Made by a program: the position numbers and the translations under genes. DNA of 64,000 nucleotides, taken from Candidatus Altimarinota bacterium. GTDB taxonomy: Bacteria; Patescibacteriota; Gracilibacteria; UBA4473. Where the stretch lies: the NCBI GenBank assembly GCA_020631075.1, contig JAHDHX010000003.1:124001-188000 (forward strand). The letters run 5' to 3'. Below the pieces are notes generated by a model that made no database searches, was not told the origin of the DNA, and was given only the letters and a program-made list of their open reading frames with translations. Below, one piece after another: positions 45,477-54,647 of this stretch (its first letter is position 1; every line of letters starts with the position of its first letter).

Positions 45477-47564
45477 ATGGGTAAAGTGAGTCACTATCCG
45501 CTCGACAAGGTGCGGAACATCGGAATCATCGCGCACATCGACGCAGGGAAAACCACCTGTACGGAACGGATTTTGTATTACACTGGGAAGTCGCACAAGA
45601 TCGGTGAAGTGCACGAAGGGGAGGCCACCATGGACTGGATGGAGCAAGAACAAGAACGCGGAATTACGATTACTTCCGCGGCGACGACGTGTTTCTGGAA
45701 AGACTGCCAGATCAACATCATTGACACGCCTGGCCACGTGGACTTCACGGTGGAGGTAGAGCGCTCGCTGCGGGTGCTGGACGGGGCGGTGTGTGTGTTT
45801 GACGGGGTGGCGGGGGTCGAACCCCAGTCTGAAACTGTCTGGCGGCAAGCGGATAAGTACAACGTGCCACGGATGTGTTTCATCAACAAACTGGACCGAA
45901 CAGGGGCTTCGTTTTGGCGGAGTTATGACTCGATCTTGCAACGGTTGACCAAAAACGCGTACCCGATCCAGCTGCCGATCGGTGAAGAGAGTGACTTCCA
46001 GGGGGTGATCGACCTCGTGACGATGCGTGCGATCGTGTACTATGACGACCTCGGGAAAGATGTCCGTGATGAGGAAATCCCCGCGGATATGGCCGACAAA
46101 GCCCAAGAATGGCACGAAAAAATGGTCGAAGCCATTGCGGGGAGTGACGAGAGCCTGATGGAGAAGTATCTGGAAGAGGGGGCGCTGACCCAAGATGAGA
46201 TCATTGCGGGGATCCGTAAGGCGACTATCGCGGGTGAATTTGTAGGAGTCTTGACCGGGACGGCGCTGAAAAACAAAGGCGTGCAGCCACTGCTGGACGC
46301 AGTGACGGCGTACCAGCCTTCCCCGCTGGACATCACCCCAGCGACGGGGGTCGACCCAGACGACAGCGAAGTAGAAATCGTCCGTAAGTCAGACCAAAAT
46401 GAACCAACGGCGGCGTTGGCCTTTAAGATCGCGACTGACCCCTATGTCGGTCGGTTGACCTTCGTGCGGGTGTATAGCGGTGAGCTAAAGTCTGGCTCTT
46501 ATGTCTACAACCCAGTGAGTGGCAAAAAGGAGCGTATCGGGCGGTTGCTGCAGATGCACGCCAACACCCGAGAAGAAATTGACGCCATCCCTGCGGGGCA
46601 CATCGGGGCGGTGGTGGGCCTGAAGGCGACCCGCACGGGGGACACGCTCTGTGACGAAGACAACCAAGTGGTGCTCGAATCGATTGAGTTCCCTGAGCCA
46701 GTGATTTCGATTTCTATCGAGCCGAAAACCAAAGCCGACCAAGAAAAAATGGGGATCGCGCTGCAGAAGCTGGCCGAGGAAGATCCGACCTTCCGTGTGC
46801 ACACGGACGAAGAAACCAACCAGACGATTATCTCGGGGATGGGTGAGTTGCACTTGGACATCATCGTGGACCGTATGAAGCGAGAATTTAAGGTGGAGGC
46901 CAACATTGGTCGGCCACAGGTGGCGTACCGTGAGACGATCTCGCAGGAGACTGCGTATGAGTATGTCCACAAGAAGCAGTCAGGTGGTCGGGGGCAATTT
47001 GGTCATGTGATTGGGTTTATCCGCCCTGCGGAGCCCGGTACTGGTTTCAAATTTATCAACAGCATTAAGGGGGCGTCGATCCCAAATGAGTACATCCCTG
47101 GGTGTCAGAAAGGGTTCCAAGAGGCGATGACGCGGGGGATCCGCGCGGGGTACCCCGTGGTGGACGTGGAAGTGGAGCTGACCGACGGAAACTACCATGA
47201 TGTGGACTCGTCTGAGCTGGCCTTCAAGATTGCGGCGATTTCAGCCTTTAAAGAAACGGCCCCCAAGGCTGGGGCGAGCATCATCGAGCCGATGATGGAC
47301 GTGGAGGTGATCACGCCTGATGATTACATTGGTGATGTGATGGGGAATTTGTCCTCGAAACGGGGGATCATCCAAGAGACTGGTGACCGCGGGCTGGCGA
47401 AATTTATCAAAGCGAAGGTGCCGCTGTCGGAGATGTTTGGGTATGCGACTGACCTGCGGTCGATGACTCAAGGTCGAGCGAGTTATAGCATGGAATTTGG
47501 TGAATACGCCAAAGTGCCTGAAAGTGTGGCCAAGAAAATTATCGAAGAACGAACGGGAGCTTAG
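45477..47564 (+). CDS. fusA: Elongation factor G
   Basis: This 695-residue protein has the full EF-G layout. The GTPase domain carries [24 protein letters not shown] (G1; quoted span begins at residue ~14), [13 protein letters not shown] (G2), [13 protein letters not shown] (G3) and [10 protein letters not shown] (G4). Domains II to V follow, with the C-terminal [19 protein letters not shown]. It drives ribosomal translocation and, with RRF, recycling. The ATG at 45477 ([16 protein letters not shown]) is chosen by homology; the frame is open 31 codons upstream but that would overlap the promoter. It stands apart from the usual rpsL-rpsG-fusA-tuf string; tuf and ribosomal-protein genes are not in the window. 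A strong palindromic terminator follows. Confidence 0.97.
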   Translation: MGKVSHYPLDKVRNIGIIAHIDAGKTTCTERILYYTGKSHKIGEVHEGEATMDWMEQEQERGITITSAATTCFWKDCQINIIDTPGHVDFTVEVERSLRVLDGAVCVFDGVAGVEPQSETVWRQADKYNVPRMCFINKLDRTGASFWRSYDSILQRLTKNAYPIQLPIGEESDFQGVIDLVTMRAIVYYDDLGKDVRDEEIPADMADKAQEWHEKMVEAIAGSDESLMEKYLEEGALTQDEIIAGIRKATIAGEFVGVLTGTALKNKGVQPLLDAVTAYQPSPLDITPATGVDPDDSEVEIVRKSDQNEPTAALAFKIATDPYVGRLTFVRVYSGELKSGSYVYNPVSGKKERIGRLLQMHANTREEIDAIPAGHIGAVVGLKATRTGDTLCDEDNQVVLESIEFPEPVISISIEPKTKADQEKMGIALQKLAEEDPTFRVHTDEETNQTIISGMGELHLDIIVDRMKREFKVEANIGRPQVAYRETISQETAYEYVHKKQSGGRGQFGHVIGFIRPAEPGTGFKFINSIKGASIPNEYIPGCQKGFQEAMTRGIRAGYPVVDVEVELTDGNYHDVDSSELAFKIAAISAFKETAPKAGASIIEPMMDVEVITPDDYIGDVMGNLSSKRGIIQETGDRGLAKFIKAKVPLSEMFGYATDLRSMTQGRASYSMEFGEYAKVPESVAKKIIEERTGA

Positions 47565-47592
47565 AGATTGATTTTACTTGTCCGTATTACAG

Positions 47593-47624
47593 AAAAAGCC
47601 CCCCTCAGCTGAGGGGGGCTTTTT
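47593..47624. terminator. Perfect 32-bp bidirectional terminator
   Basis: AAAAAGCCCCCCTCAG is followed immediately by its reverse complement. It ends fusA (plus) and the 47640 gene (minus), giving a GC stem and a T-run in both directions. Confidence 0.95.
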
Positions 47625-47639
47625 GGTAGCAAGTGACTC

Positions 47640-48650
47640 TTACTTATGCCGTTTGATCCAGTCGAGGGGGGTGTATTCACCCAGGTGGTGACGGTGGAGC
47701 AAATGCTCACGCAGGAAGCGTTGGCGGGAAATCTTGGGGGTGTCGCCGTCGAAGCGCAGGAGCGGAGTGAGGGGGGGCTCGCCAAAGGCTCGCTCGGGGT
47801 GAGGGTGGTAGCGCAGCCAGGCGACGGAGTCATGGAGGTGGGCACGGCGGTTGGTGCTGATTTCGTAGAGGAGCCACAGCAGAAACAGCAACGCCAGCCC
47901 GCCAAGCAAGTAGGGAAAATAGGGCGTGACCCACTGCCAAAAAGGGTCCAGCAGGGGTTTACTTTTCCGATCGTGGATTTCTTGCCACTGTCGGGGGATG
48001 ACGTAACTGTAGGCGGGGTCGATGAAGCTGGGGTCGGTGAGGTCGACCTGCGCTTGCAGCACTTGGGTTTGCTCGCCTTGGTCAACGGTGAGTTGGAGGT
48101 CAAGGGGGGTGTCGTCACGCGTGAAGCGGCCGACCCACTCGGCCCCAGTGGCCCGCAGGGGCGTGGTGCCGACCGAATATAAATCTGTCAACATCTCCTC
48201 CCCCACCCCGAGGGTGACTTGGGTGAAGTACTCCGTGGGGGCGTGGGTGTCGAGGAAGGCATTAAAGCGGACCACCCCTGCGTCGACCCCCGAGGCCGTA
48301 AAGGTGGGGACGTCTAACCCAGTTTGGCCCAGGCCAAGGACGATCACGGTGGGGTCTGTCAGCTGGGCTTCGGCCTCCGCCACGGTGACGACCTGCGCAG
48401 TGGGGAACTGGCGAATTTCGGCCAGCACGGCTTCGTAGTCGGCGACTTCATTGGGCGAGAAACCCCGCGCAAACACCACCTGCGGCGCGCGCCCGACCGC
48501 GTCGGGCCCCGGCAGCACGACTATCCGCACAAAACCAGGGGTGTCTTCGGTGCGGAAGACTTCAAACTCTGCCAGCTGGGCGTGTGCGCCCCCACCGACG
48601 AGCCCGATGACGGCCAGCAATGCAGCGAAAAGTGTTGTCCGAATTCTCAT
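47640..48650 (-). CDS. Exported single-pass membrane protein of unknown function
   Basis: This 336-residue protein has a signal peptide (residues 1-24, ending GGAHA-QL), an extracytoplasmic domain of ~215 residues with Val/Thr/Asp-rich beta stretches, one membrane helix (about 248-267, PYLLGGLALLFLLWLLYEI) and a ~65-residue basic, His-rich cytoplasmic tail. I recognise no family. It starts 14 bases after the stop of the M23 peptidase gene and shares its terminator with fusA, so the two form an operon. A link to wall remodelling or surface assembly follows from that neighbour only. Confidence 0.65.
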   Translation of the reverse strand: MRIRTTLFAALLAVIGLVGGGAHAQLAEFEVFRTEDTPGFVRIVVLPGPDAVGRAPQVVFARGFSPNEVADYEAVLAEIRQFPTAQVVTVAEAEAQLTDPTVIVLGLGQTGLDVPTFTASGVDAGVVRFNAFLDTHAPTEYFTQVTLGVGEEMLTDLYSVGTTPLRATGAEWVGRFTRDDTPLDLQLTVDQGEQTQVLQAQVDLTDPSFIDPAYSYVIPRQWQEIHDRKSKPLLDPFWQWVTPYFPYLLGGLALLFLLWLLYEISTNRRAHLHDSVAWLRYHPHPERAFGEPPLTPLLRFDGDTPKISRQRFLREHLLHRHHLGEYTPLDWIKRHK

Positions 48651-48664
48651 TCGGAATTATTTTA

Positions 48665-50665
48665 TTATATATTTAGTAATTTGTACAATATAAATGCGGC
48701 TTCACCGCGGGTTATGCTTTCGTGCGGTTGCACGCGATAGACTCGATTGGCGGGGAGGGCTTCGTGCTCAAGCGCGTAGGCGATGTAGGGCGCAAACCAG
48801 TCGCTGGAGCGGACATCTTTCGCCACCCGATGATATGGCTGGGGGATCTGGGCCCCAGTGGTGCGAGCGGCCAGCGTGACAAACTCGGCCCGAGTGACTG
48901 ACCGTGCTGGGCGGAAGGTGTTGTCGTCGTACCCAGTGACGTACTGGTGGGTGAGGGCTGTTTCTAGGTACGGGACGTACCACGTGTTGGGCTCTGTGTC
49001 GTGGAAGGGGAGGTCAACGGTGTAAGCGAGGTCAATCCCCAGACCTTCGATCAATAGTTTGACGGTTTCCGCGCGGTTGACTTCGTTGTCTGGGCGATAG
49101 GTTTGGTCTTGGTATCCGTTGATCACTCCGCGCTGGTGCAGTGCTTTGATTGCCTCGGCATACTGATGGTCAGTGATGTCTTTCAGCGTTGAGTGGGGTT
49201 CGGGGGCTGGAGCTGGCTGTAACTGGGGTTCTGCAGGTGGTTCTGGCGCACTGTCGGGTATGAGTTTGGGCTGCGGCAGTGGTGGGGTGACGGTGGTGGG
49301 TTTTTCTTGCCCGTCTATGACGGCTGAAGCGGTCTGGCCCCAGGCCCCTTCGGCGATCACCTTCATGCCTGCAGTTGACTGGGTGAGGAGGTCAACGGTC
49401 GCTTGGCCGTTTTGCAGCTGGTGCGCGGTGAGGTAGGTCGGACTGAGGAAGGCTTGGTCACCCAGACTCGTCCGCAGGCGTACCCCTGCCGACAAGTCGG
49501 TCGCGGGGTCGATGGTGAGAGTGACTTGGGTGACCTCCCCCGCGGTGTAGGCCTCTGGGGTGATCCATTGGGGTTCCGCAACTGGCTGGCTGGCGGCACT
49601 GGGGACGTAGCCCTCGTTAGCGGGTGGCTCTGGTGTAGTGTTGGCTTTGAGCATTTGCCCGAGGGTTGTTTCGGTGGAAAGACCTGCCTCAACCGTGAGG
49701 TCAGCGGTGGGGATAAAATCTTGGTATTGCATTACCCACGCCATCGGGTCGATGGTGTACTGATAGGCTTTCTGTTTGCCATACCCCATCCTCACACCGT
49801 CAAAAAATGAGTTTATGCCCGCGGCTTCGATCTCTTTCCAAGTGAAAGGCCAGTAGGGAGAAAAGGGGGCTTGGTTGGTGTCGATCTGGAAATGAAGATG
49901 AGGGGTGGTGCTCATCCCCGTTGAGCCGACCTGACCGATCACTTCGCCTTTGGTGACGGTTTGCCCCACCTGCACAAACTCCGCTGACAGATGAGAGTAA
50001 GACGAACGGTAGGTGGTGCGTGTGTTGGCGTTGTCGAGGGCGGGCACCCCGACGTGGGTCACGACGACGTGCAGCCCTGAGCCATACTTTGAGGCTTCGG
50101 CCTTCGTTACGACCCCATTGGCAATGGCGTGGACTGGGGTGCCTGTCGGGGCCTTGATGTCCACGGCCAAGTGCGACCCACTGTGGGCGGTGCCGTCGAG
50201 CTCGTAGTTGCCCATATACGGCACGCTGTACGTTATGTAGGCGTTGATTCGGTCTTTGTCGGTGATGGTCGTACCACGCACGTCGGTGAAATTAGGGGTA
50301 TAGTCAGGGATGGGGATGATCTTGCCCGCGGGGAGCTGGTCAAAGCGCATTTGCCGCTCGGCGGGGGTGAGCTGTGACCAGTCGGCCATCTGCTGCACGG
50401 GCATGGTGGTGCCGGTGAACTCAATGGGCTGGCTGTCGATCAAAGACGTCCGAAAAAGATAGGAACGCTCACCCAGCCACTGGGAACTGAAAAGAGACAC
50501 GAGCAAGAAGCCGACGATCACGAGGGCAAATGGTTTCTCACGGAAGAATCGCTCCCAGCTGTAGGTCGTGTCTCGTACCTTCCGCGCGGTGAACCCGTGC
50601 GCTGTGGGCGGCAGCGGGGTGTGCTGGTCGGTCACGGGTCGGATTTCATAGTCAAATTCAGACAT
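48665..50665 (-). CDS. Membrane-anchored M23 (LytM-type) peptidase with SLH repeats
   Basis: This 666-residue protein has a cytoplasmic N-terminus, one membrane helix (about 45-63) and a LytM/M23 metallopeptidase domain (about 150-270). The zinc ligands are visible in GSHLAVDIKAPTGTPV (H-x3-D) and TTPHLHFQI (HxH). A beta-rich Pro/Glu linker follows, then three SLH modules (about 490-660; DITDHQYAEAIKALHQRGV, WYVPYLETALTHQYVTGY). It should cleave or bind peptidoglycan outside the membrane while SLH modules hold it to a secondary wall polymer. A consensus TATAAT with TTGTTT 17 bases upstream precedes it. The giant surface protein at 10477 uses the same SLH anchoring. Confidence 0.92.
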   Translation of the reverse strand: MSEFDYEIRPVTDQHTPLPPTAHGFTARKVRDTTYSWERFFREKPFALVIVGFLLVSLFSSQWLGERSYLFRTSLIDSQPIEFTGTTMPVQQMADWSQLTPAERQMRFDQLPAGKIIPIPDYTPNFTDVRGTTITDKDRINAYITYSVPYMGNYELDGTAHSGSHLAVDIKAPTGTPVHAIANGVVTKAEASKYGSGLHVVVTHVGVPALDNANTRTTYRSSYSHLSAEFVQVGQTVTKGEVIGQVGSTGMSTTPHLHFQIDTNQAPFSPYWPFTWKEIEAAGINSFFDGVRMGYGKQKAYQYTIDPMAWVMQYQDFIPTADLTVEAGLSTETTLGQMLKANTTPEPPANEGYVPSAASQPVAEPQWITPEAYTAGEVTQVTLTIDPATDLSAGVRLRTSLGDQAFLSPTYLTAHQLQNGQATVDLLTQSTAGMKVIAEGAWGQTASAVIDGQEKPTTVTPPLPQPKLIPDSAPEPPAEPQLQPAPAPEPHSTLKDITDHQYAEAIKALHQRGVINGYQDQTYRPDNEVNRAETVKLLIEGLGIDLAYTVDLPFHDTEPNTWYVPYLETALTHQYVTGYDDNTFRPARSVTRAEFVTLAARTTGAQIPQPYHRVAKDVRSSDWFAPYIAYALEHEALPANRVYRVQPHESITRGEAAFILYKLLNI

Positions 50666-50701
50666 CCTTGGCGGTCGGGGAAAGGCAAAAGGTATCTGGT
50701 A

Positions 50702-50730
50702 ATTATACGCCTTTCACAAGGCAAAAACAA
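50702..50730 (-). promoter_or_regulatory. Promoter of the M23 peptidase gene
   Basis: On the minus strand TTGTTT (50725-50730), 17 bases, TATAAT (50702-50707). The spacer contains a small GCCTT/AAGGC hairpin. Confidence 0.6.
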
Positions 50731-50875
50731 TCACCTGACACAGTTTGACTTGCACCAGCCGCACACACGGTGTAAATTCCTGTGCGCTGTTTCCTTTAGC
50801 GGCTTTCCTCGCCTTTTACGCTTCGGCCAAGGTGAAGAAACGATGAAAGAAGTCAGCCAGTAGGTCTTAACAGGT

Positions 50876-50952
50876 GCACGCGTAGCTCAGCTGGATAGAG
50901 CACTGGTCTTCGGAACCAGGTGTCGGGGGTTCGAATCCCTCCGCGTGTACCA
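50876..50952 (+). tRNA. tRNA-Arg(UCG)
   Basis: The acceptor stem is GCACGCG/CGCGTGT, the D-arm GCTCAGCTGGATAGAGC, the anticodon stem CTGGT/ACCAG with loop CTTCGGA (anticodon TCG), and the T-arm GGGGGTTCGAATCCCTC. The discriminator is A and CCA is encoded. It marks the left edge of the AT-rich island. Confidence 0.95.
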
Positions 50953-51233
50953 ACCACCTTTTAAGCCTTTCTAGGAACGGCTTTTCAGGGTATCCTGGAC
51001 AAGCGAACTTTGTGGGATTCGAACTTCAAAAAACGCTTTAAGTCACTGATAGACTGTTCTTTTTTGTACTAGACCCTTTGCCTTGAGTTTTCTGAACACC
51101 TGTGATTTTCCTGCAAGGGCAAGTAGGCTCGCTATTTTGGGGCTATTCTTATGTTTCTAAATCACAGATGTTTCTCTGTTTAAAAGAGGAAAATTCCTCT
51201 CGCACTTTGTTCAGAATTCCCACAATCATCGGC
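50953..51233. other. Island edge between tRNA-Arg and the first recombinase
   Basis: No gene is seen in these 281 bases. They hold an 11-base inverted copy of part of the tRNA T-arm (GGGATTCGAAC, 51014-51024) and a palindrome AGAGGAA-AA-TTCCTCT (51186-51201). The first bases after the tRNA are the likely attachment region. Confidence 0.5.
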
Positions 51234-52466
51234 CTAGAATCGGAGCTGTCGAGCGATTATTTTTAGCGTTTCAGGGAGAACTTGCATCAGCTGATATCGG
51301 TCAAATCGGTTCCCATTTTTGAGAAGATATGCAATGTATTGCTCTTCATTTATTGTCGTGAAATGCTGGATTTTTTCGACCTCTCTTTTGATCCGTTTTT
51401 GCAAGATTTTGGGCTTTTCGGAAGCCTCAATCAGCCGTGCGATCTGACTCCAGAATGTCTCTTCATTCACATATTTTTCTTTGCAATTCCCAGCTCGTGA
51501 TTGCTGACAGACGAAGTACGTATGCTGTTTCCCATTTGGCTTTTGAGTGGTTGTCCGCGTGATTTTTGATCCACATTTGCCACACTTCACACGCTTAAGA
51601 ATGTAGGAAACACTGTGGCATTTTTCACGGCTCTTATTTAGACCGAGCGCGACTTGGGTCTTCTCATAGAGCTTTTTCGTGATGATGGGCTCATTTTCTC
51701 CTTTGTACCAGTTTCCTGATCCTTTCGGATATTCAAATTCGCCGTAGTAGAACGAATCTTTCAAGATGTTGTATATCGAGCCGAGTGAGACCTTTTTCCC
51801 TGTGCGAGACCGAAGTCCCATTTCATAGACGACTTCGGCGGCATCTCGCCCTGAGTGTCCTTCATCGGCAACTAGCTCAAAGAGTTTTTTGATATGCGAT
51901 GACCGCTCTTCATCGATTTGCACTTTTGACGGAGCTTTCCAGTTGAATGGATCTCGCCACATTTTGAATCCGAGCGGTTGCCTCCCGGGTCTTTTTCCTC
52001 TTTCACAGCTGGCTACGAGCCCTCGCATGATATTTTTCCCCCGATAATCATTTTCCAGCTTTGCCTGACTTCCAAGGAGCATGAGTAGGAACTTTTCATC
52101 AGGCGTATTTGTGAAAGTTTGATCAAATGTTCTCACTTCATGCAGATGACCTCTATCCATCAGATCGACTAAACGTCCAAGGTCTCCAGCGTTCCGACTG
52201 AGGCGATCTGGTGCCCAAGCCAGCACCGCATTCCATTCATCGTTCATGAGTCCCGTAAGGAGTTCCGTAAACCCCTCTCGGTTCTCAGCTTGTTTCGCAG
52301 ACTTACTTTCTTCAATGACATGCACGACCTCTAAATTGTGCTTCATAGCTAGTTTTGTCATCTCTGCCATTTGTGCCCCGAGGCTCGCAGTTTGTCTTTC
52401 GTCTGATTCAGATGATTTCCGAGCATAGAGGCAGTAACGAAGCGGTATTGGTTGCGTGTTTTTCAT
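51234..52466 (-). CDS. Large serine recombinase A
   Basis: This 410-residue protein starts with the resolvase/invertase catalytic domain: YCLYARKSSESDERQ with the nucleophilic Ser, WAPDRLSRNAGDLGRLVDL with the catalytic Arg pair, and SQAKLENDYRGKNIMRG. The recombinase domain (FELVADEGHSGRDAAEV; FYYGEFEYPKGSGNWYKG) and a zinc ribbon (CGKCGSKI; C at residues ~300 and ~340) follow, then a helical tail. Such enzymes integrate and excise mobile elements at attP/attB. It is a paralogue of the next gene (the WAPDRLSRNAGDLG block is identical), lies closest to tRNA-Arg and is on the minus strand. Confidence 0.95.
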   Translation of the reverse strand: MKNTQPIPLRYCLYARKSSESDERQTASLGAQMAEMTKLAMKHNLEVVHVIEESKSAKQAENREGFTELLTGLMNDEWNAVLAWAPDRLSRNAGDLGRLVDLMDRGHLHEVRTFDQTFTNTPDEKFLLMLLGSQAKLENDYRGKNIMRGLVASCERGKRPGRQPLGFKMWRDPFNWKAPSKVQIDEERSSHIKKLFELVADEGHSGRDAAEVVYEMGLRSRTGKKVSLGSIYNILKDSFYYGEFEYPKGSGNWYKGENEPIITKKLYEKTQVALGLNKSREKCHSVSYILKRVKCGKCGSKITRTTTQKPNGKQHTYFVCQQSRAGNCKEKYVNEETFWSQIARLIEASEKPKILQKRIKREVEKIQHFTTINEEQYIAYLLKNGNRFDRYQLMQVLPETLKIIARQLRF

Positions 52467-52688
52467 TACTTACACTAAGCCTGCACAATCTGTTAATAGC
52501 TAGGCGAAAAGCGACCTAATGCCTCTATGTTCAGCTCTCATAAGCAAGCTGAACAGGCGAACTTTTTGCCCTATTTTTATCACTCAAAACTCCAAAGATC
52601 CTTTCACTGATTGAAATGCTCTCGTGGCACATTCGCATCCCTAAAAGCGTACCAACACGAGCATAGGGTATTACCGATACCCGCAAGG

Positions 52689-52716
52689 CTGGCAAGACGT
52701 GCGCTTGCCAGTTTTT
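52689..52716 (+). terminator. Hairpin with T-run between the two recombinase genes
   Basis: CTGGCAAG, seven bases, CTTGCCAG, then TTTTT on the plus strand. No plus-strand gene is evident, so it may instead act as a mRNA hairpin after the stop of recombinase B (minus). Confidence 0.4.
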
Positions 52717-52731
52717 AGAATATGCCCTCAA

Positions 52732-54090
52732 TTAAGCCTTTATCTGATTGGTCGCCGTACGAGACTCTTCGCCTTTGTTTGGACGGGCATCGGTGTTTTT
52801 TACAATGTCATCATTTTCAGCCAGATACACCACTCCATTTTGTAGGTATAATTGCCCCTTCAAGCACCGCAATATTCGACTCTTTTCTCGTCCATTTCCG
52901 TTCGTCAGCACTTGCCGAATGTAGTCCAGCGGGGTCAGTTTTCGCTTGATCCCCGACTGATTATTCATCTCATTAAGCAGTGTGATTTGTCGCTTGATCT
53001 TACTATCAAGTTTCAGATCTGTTTCTTTGAGTTCATGCACCATATTTACCAATGTATCGATAAGATTTTTCTCATTGATGTAGAGCTCTTTGCAACTCTG
53101 TTTTCCTCCCCATTTCGTGCATTTATAATACACATACCTCTTTGGTCCTGCTTTGCGTTGTCGCACATGCTCTTCTCCACATACGCCTGATCCACAGTTA
53201 CCGCATTTAAGCAGTCGTGAGAAGTAGAATGTCTTCGCGCCCCATTTGCTTTTTTCATAGGTTGCCAATCGTTTTCTAACTTCCAAGAATTGTTCTTTCG
53301 TAATTAGTGGTTTGTGATTTCCTTTGTACCAGTTTCCAGATTCGCGTGGATACTCAAACTCCCCGTAATAGAAAGTATCTTTAAAGATACGGTAAATCAT
53401 ACTCAGGGTTAGCTTTTTGCCACTTCTGGTTCGGAAGCCTTCATTGTAGGTTATTTCCCACGCCTCACGTCCACTTTTGTCTTCATCAGTAATTAAGTGG
53501 AAGAGTCTTTGGATGTGCTTGGCTTTGTCGTCATCTAAGATGATTTTACATTCACCGCGGATTCGACTCGGATCTCTTTTTATCTGATACCCGAGAGGCG
53601 GTAATCCAGGCTTTCTTCCACGCTCACAGGCCGCTCGCATTCCACGTTTGATGTTTTTCCCTCGGTTATCATTTTCCAGCTTTGCTTGGCTACAGAGGAT
53701 CATGAGTAAGAACTTTTCATTGGGATTATTGTGGAAGGTTTGTCCGTGCGTACGAATCTCTTGCAAATGCTCTGCATCCATGAGGTCGACTATCTTTCCA
53801 AGGTCTCCTGCATTTCTACTCAACCTGTCTGGTGCCCAGGTTATGATTCCGTTGAAAAGTCCTGATTCAATATCTGCTAAAAGCTGATTGTACACAGGTC
53901 TATTCCCTACCGCTTTTGCGGATTTGGATTCTTGTCTTATCTCCACGACCTCAAGTTTCTCTTTTTGTGCTATCTCGAGCATTTCCCTGATTTGAGCTTC
54001 AATACTCATCGTTTGTTTCTCGTCACTTTCGGTAGATTTGCGAGCGTAGAGGCAATACTTTAATGGTATCTCTGATATATGTTCTGACAT
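52732..54090 (-). CDS. Large serine recombinase B
   Basis: This 452-residue protein has the same order of domains as recombinase A: catalytic YCLYARKSTESDEKQ, WAPDRLSRNAGDLGKIVDL, SQAKLENDNRGKNIKRG, recombinase domain with FYYGEFEYPRESGNWYKG, and zinc ribbon LLKCGNCGSGVCG. The C-terminal ~120 residues are helical and end in a low-complexity tail. The two proteins are clearly paralogous but well diverged outside the motifs, so the duplication is old or they came with different elements. Each could recognise its own attachment site. It lies 265 bases upstream of recombinase A on the same strand. Confidence 0.95.
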   Translation of the reverse strand: MSEHISEIPLKYCLYARKSTESDEKQTMSIEAQIREMLEIAQKEKLEVVEIRQESKSAKAVGNRPVYNQLLADIESGLFNGIITWAPDRLSRNAGDLGKIVDLMDAEHLQEIRTHGQTFHNNPNEKFLLMILCSQAKLENDNRGKNIKRGMRAACERGRKPGLPPLGYQIKRDPSRIRGECKIILDDDKAKHIQRLFHLITDEDKSGREAWEITYNEGFRTRSGKKLTLSMIYRIFKDTFYYGEFEYPRESGNWYKGNHKPLITKEQFLEVRKRLATYEKSKWGAKTFYFSRLLKCGNCGSGVCGEEHVRQRKAGPKRYVYYKCTKWGGKQSCKELYINEKNLIDTLVNMVHELKETDLKLDSKIKRQITLLNEMNNQSGIKRKLTPLDYIRQVLTNGNGREKSRILRCLKGQLYLQNGVVYLAENDDIVKNTDARPNKGEESRTATNQIKA

Positions 54091-54137
54091 TTTGAATATG
54101 GGTTAGGTTACCCACAGTAATGTCAGGATGCCTCACG

Positions 54138-54647
54138 TTAGTCTATCAATCCAAGTTCCTCAAAAAACATATGCCATTCACAAATTTCCAAACAATTATC
54201 CGCCGCTCTTTTGATACTATCAGAGAGTTTCTTATCCTTCATAAAATCGTGAGCTATTTGATTTCTAGTTTTGTGAACAAAAACTATTTTTTCGACTGTT
54301 TTTTTGTTTATAGGAACTTTATCAGGAAATATTCCGTTTATGTCATTGTACATGATCCAAAATAATTTTAGTTTCCAGCTGGCGGAGTTATGTGACTTAA
54401 GGATATCTTTAGTTATGTCTCTGTATCCACCAAGAAATTCCCGAACTTCATCATCAGATGCACCTGGTGGAAGTATTTCAGCAAGATGCTTTTCCGCGCG
54501 ATAATCAATTTTCAGGTTATTATTAAAAATTTTATCACAACAAAATTCGATAAATTGAACGCCATATATCAACACTTTTTCAAATTCATTATTTTCAAAC
54601 TGATTCTTCAATTCTTTGAACTTTGCGTTTAACTTGTTATTTTCCAT
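54138..54647 (-). CDS. Small HEPN-like protein (Rx4H motif)
   Basis: This 169-residue protein is all-helical by appearance, with Lys/Asn/Glu-rich helices. Near residue 128 it has VHKTRNQIAHDFM, which fits the HEPN-superfamily signature R-x4-H (R128, H133). HEPN proteins are often ribonucleases in abortive-infection or toxin-antitoxin systems. The start overlaps the end of the type III res gene by 11 bases, so it is the last gene of the mod-res unit. The match is one motif plus fold character, so the assignment is tentative. No antitoxin-like nucleotidyltransferase is adjacent. Confidence 0.6.
   Translation of the reverse strand: MENNKLNAKFKELKNQFENNEFEKVLIYGVQFIEFCCDKIFNNNLKIDYRAEKHLAEILPPGASDDEVREFLGGYRDITKDILKSHNSASWKLKLFWIMYNDINGIFPDKVPINKKTVEKIVFVHKTRNQIAHDFMKDKKLSDSIKRAADNCLEICEWHMFFEELGLID

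Noticed and set aside
51014-51024. 11-base inverted T-arm fragment as an attachment-site duplicate
   Set aside because: It is short, inverted and centred on the palindromic TTCGAA, so chance is likely.
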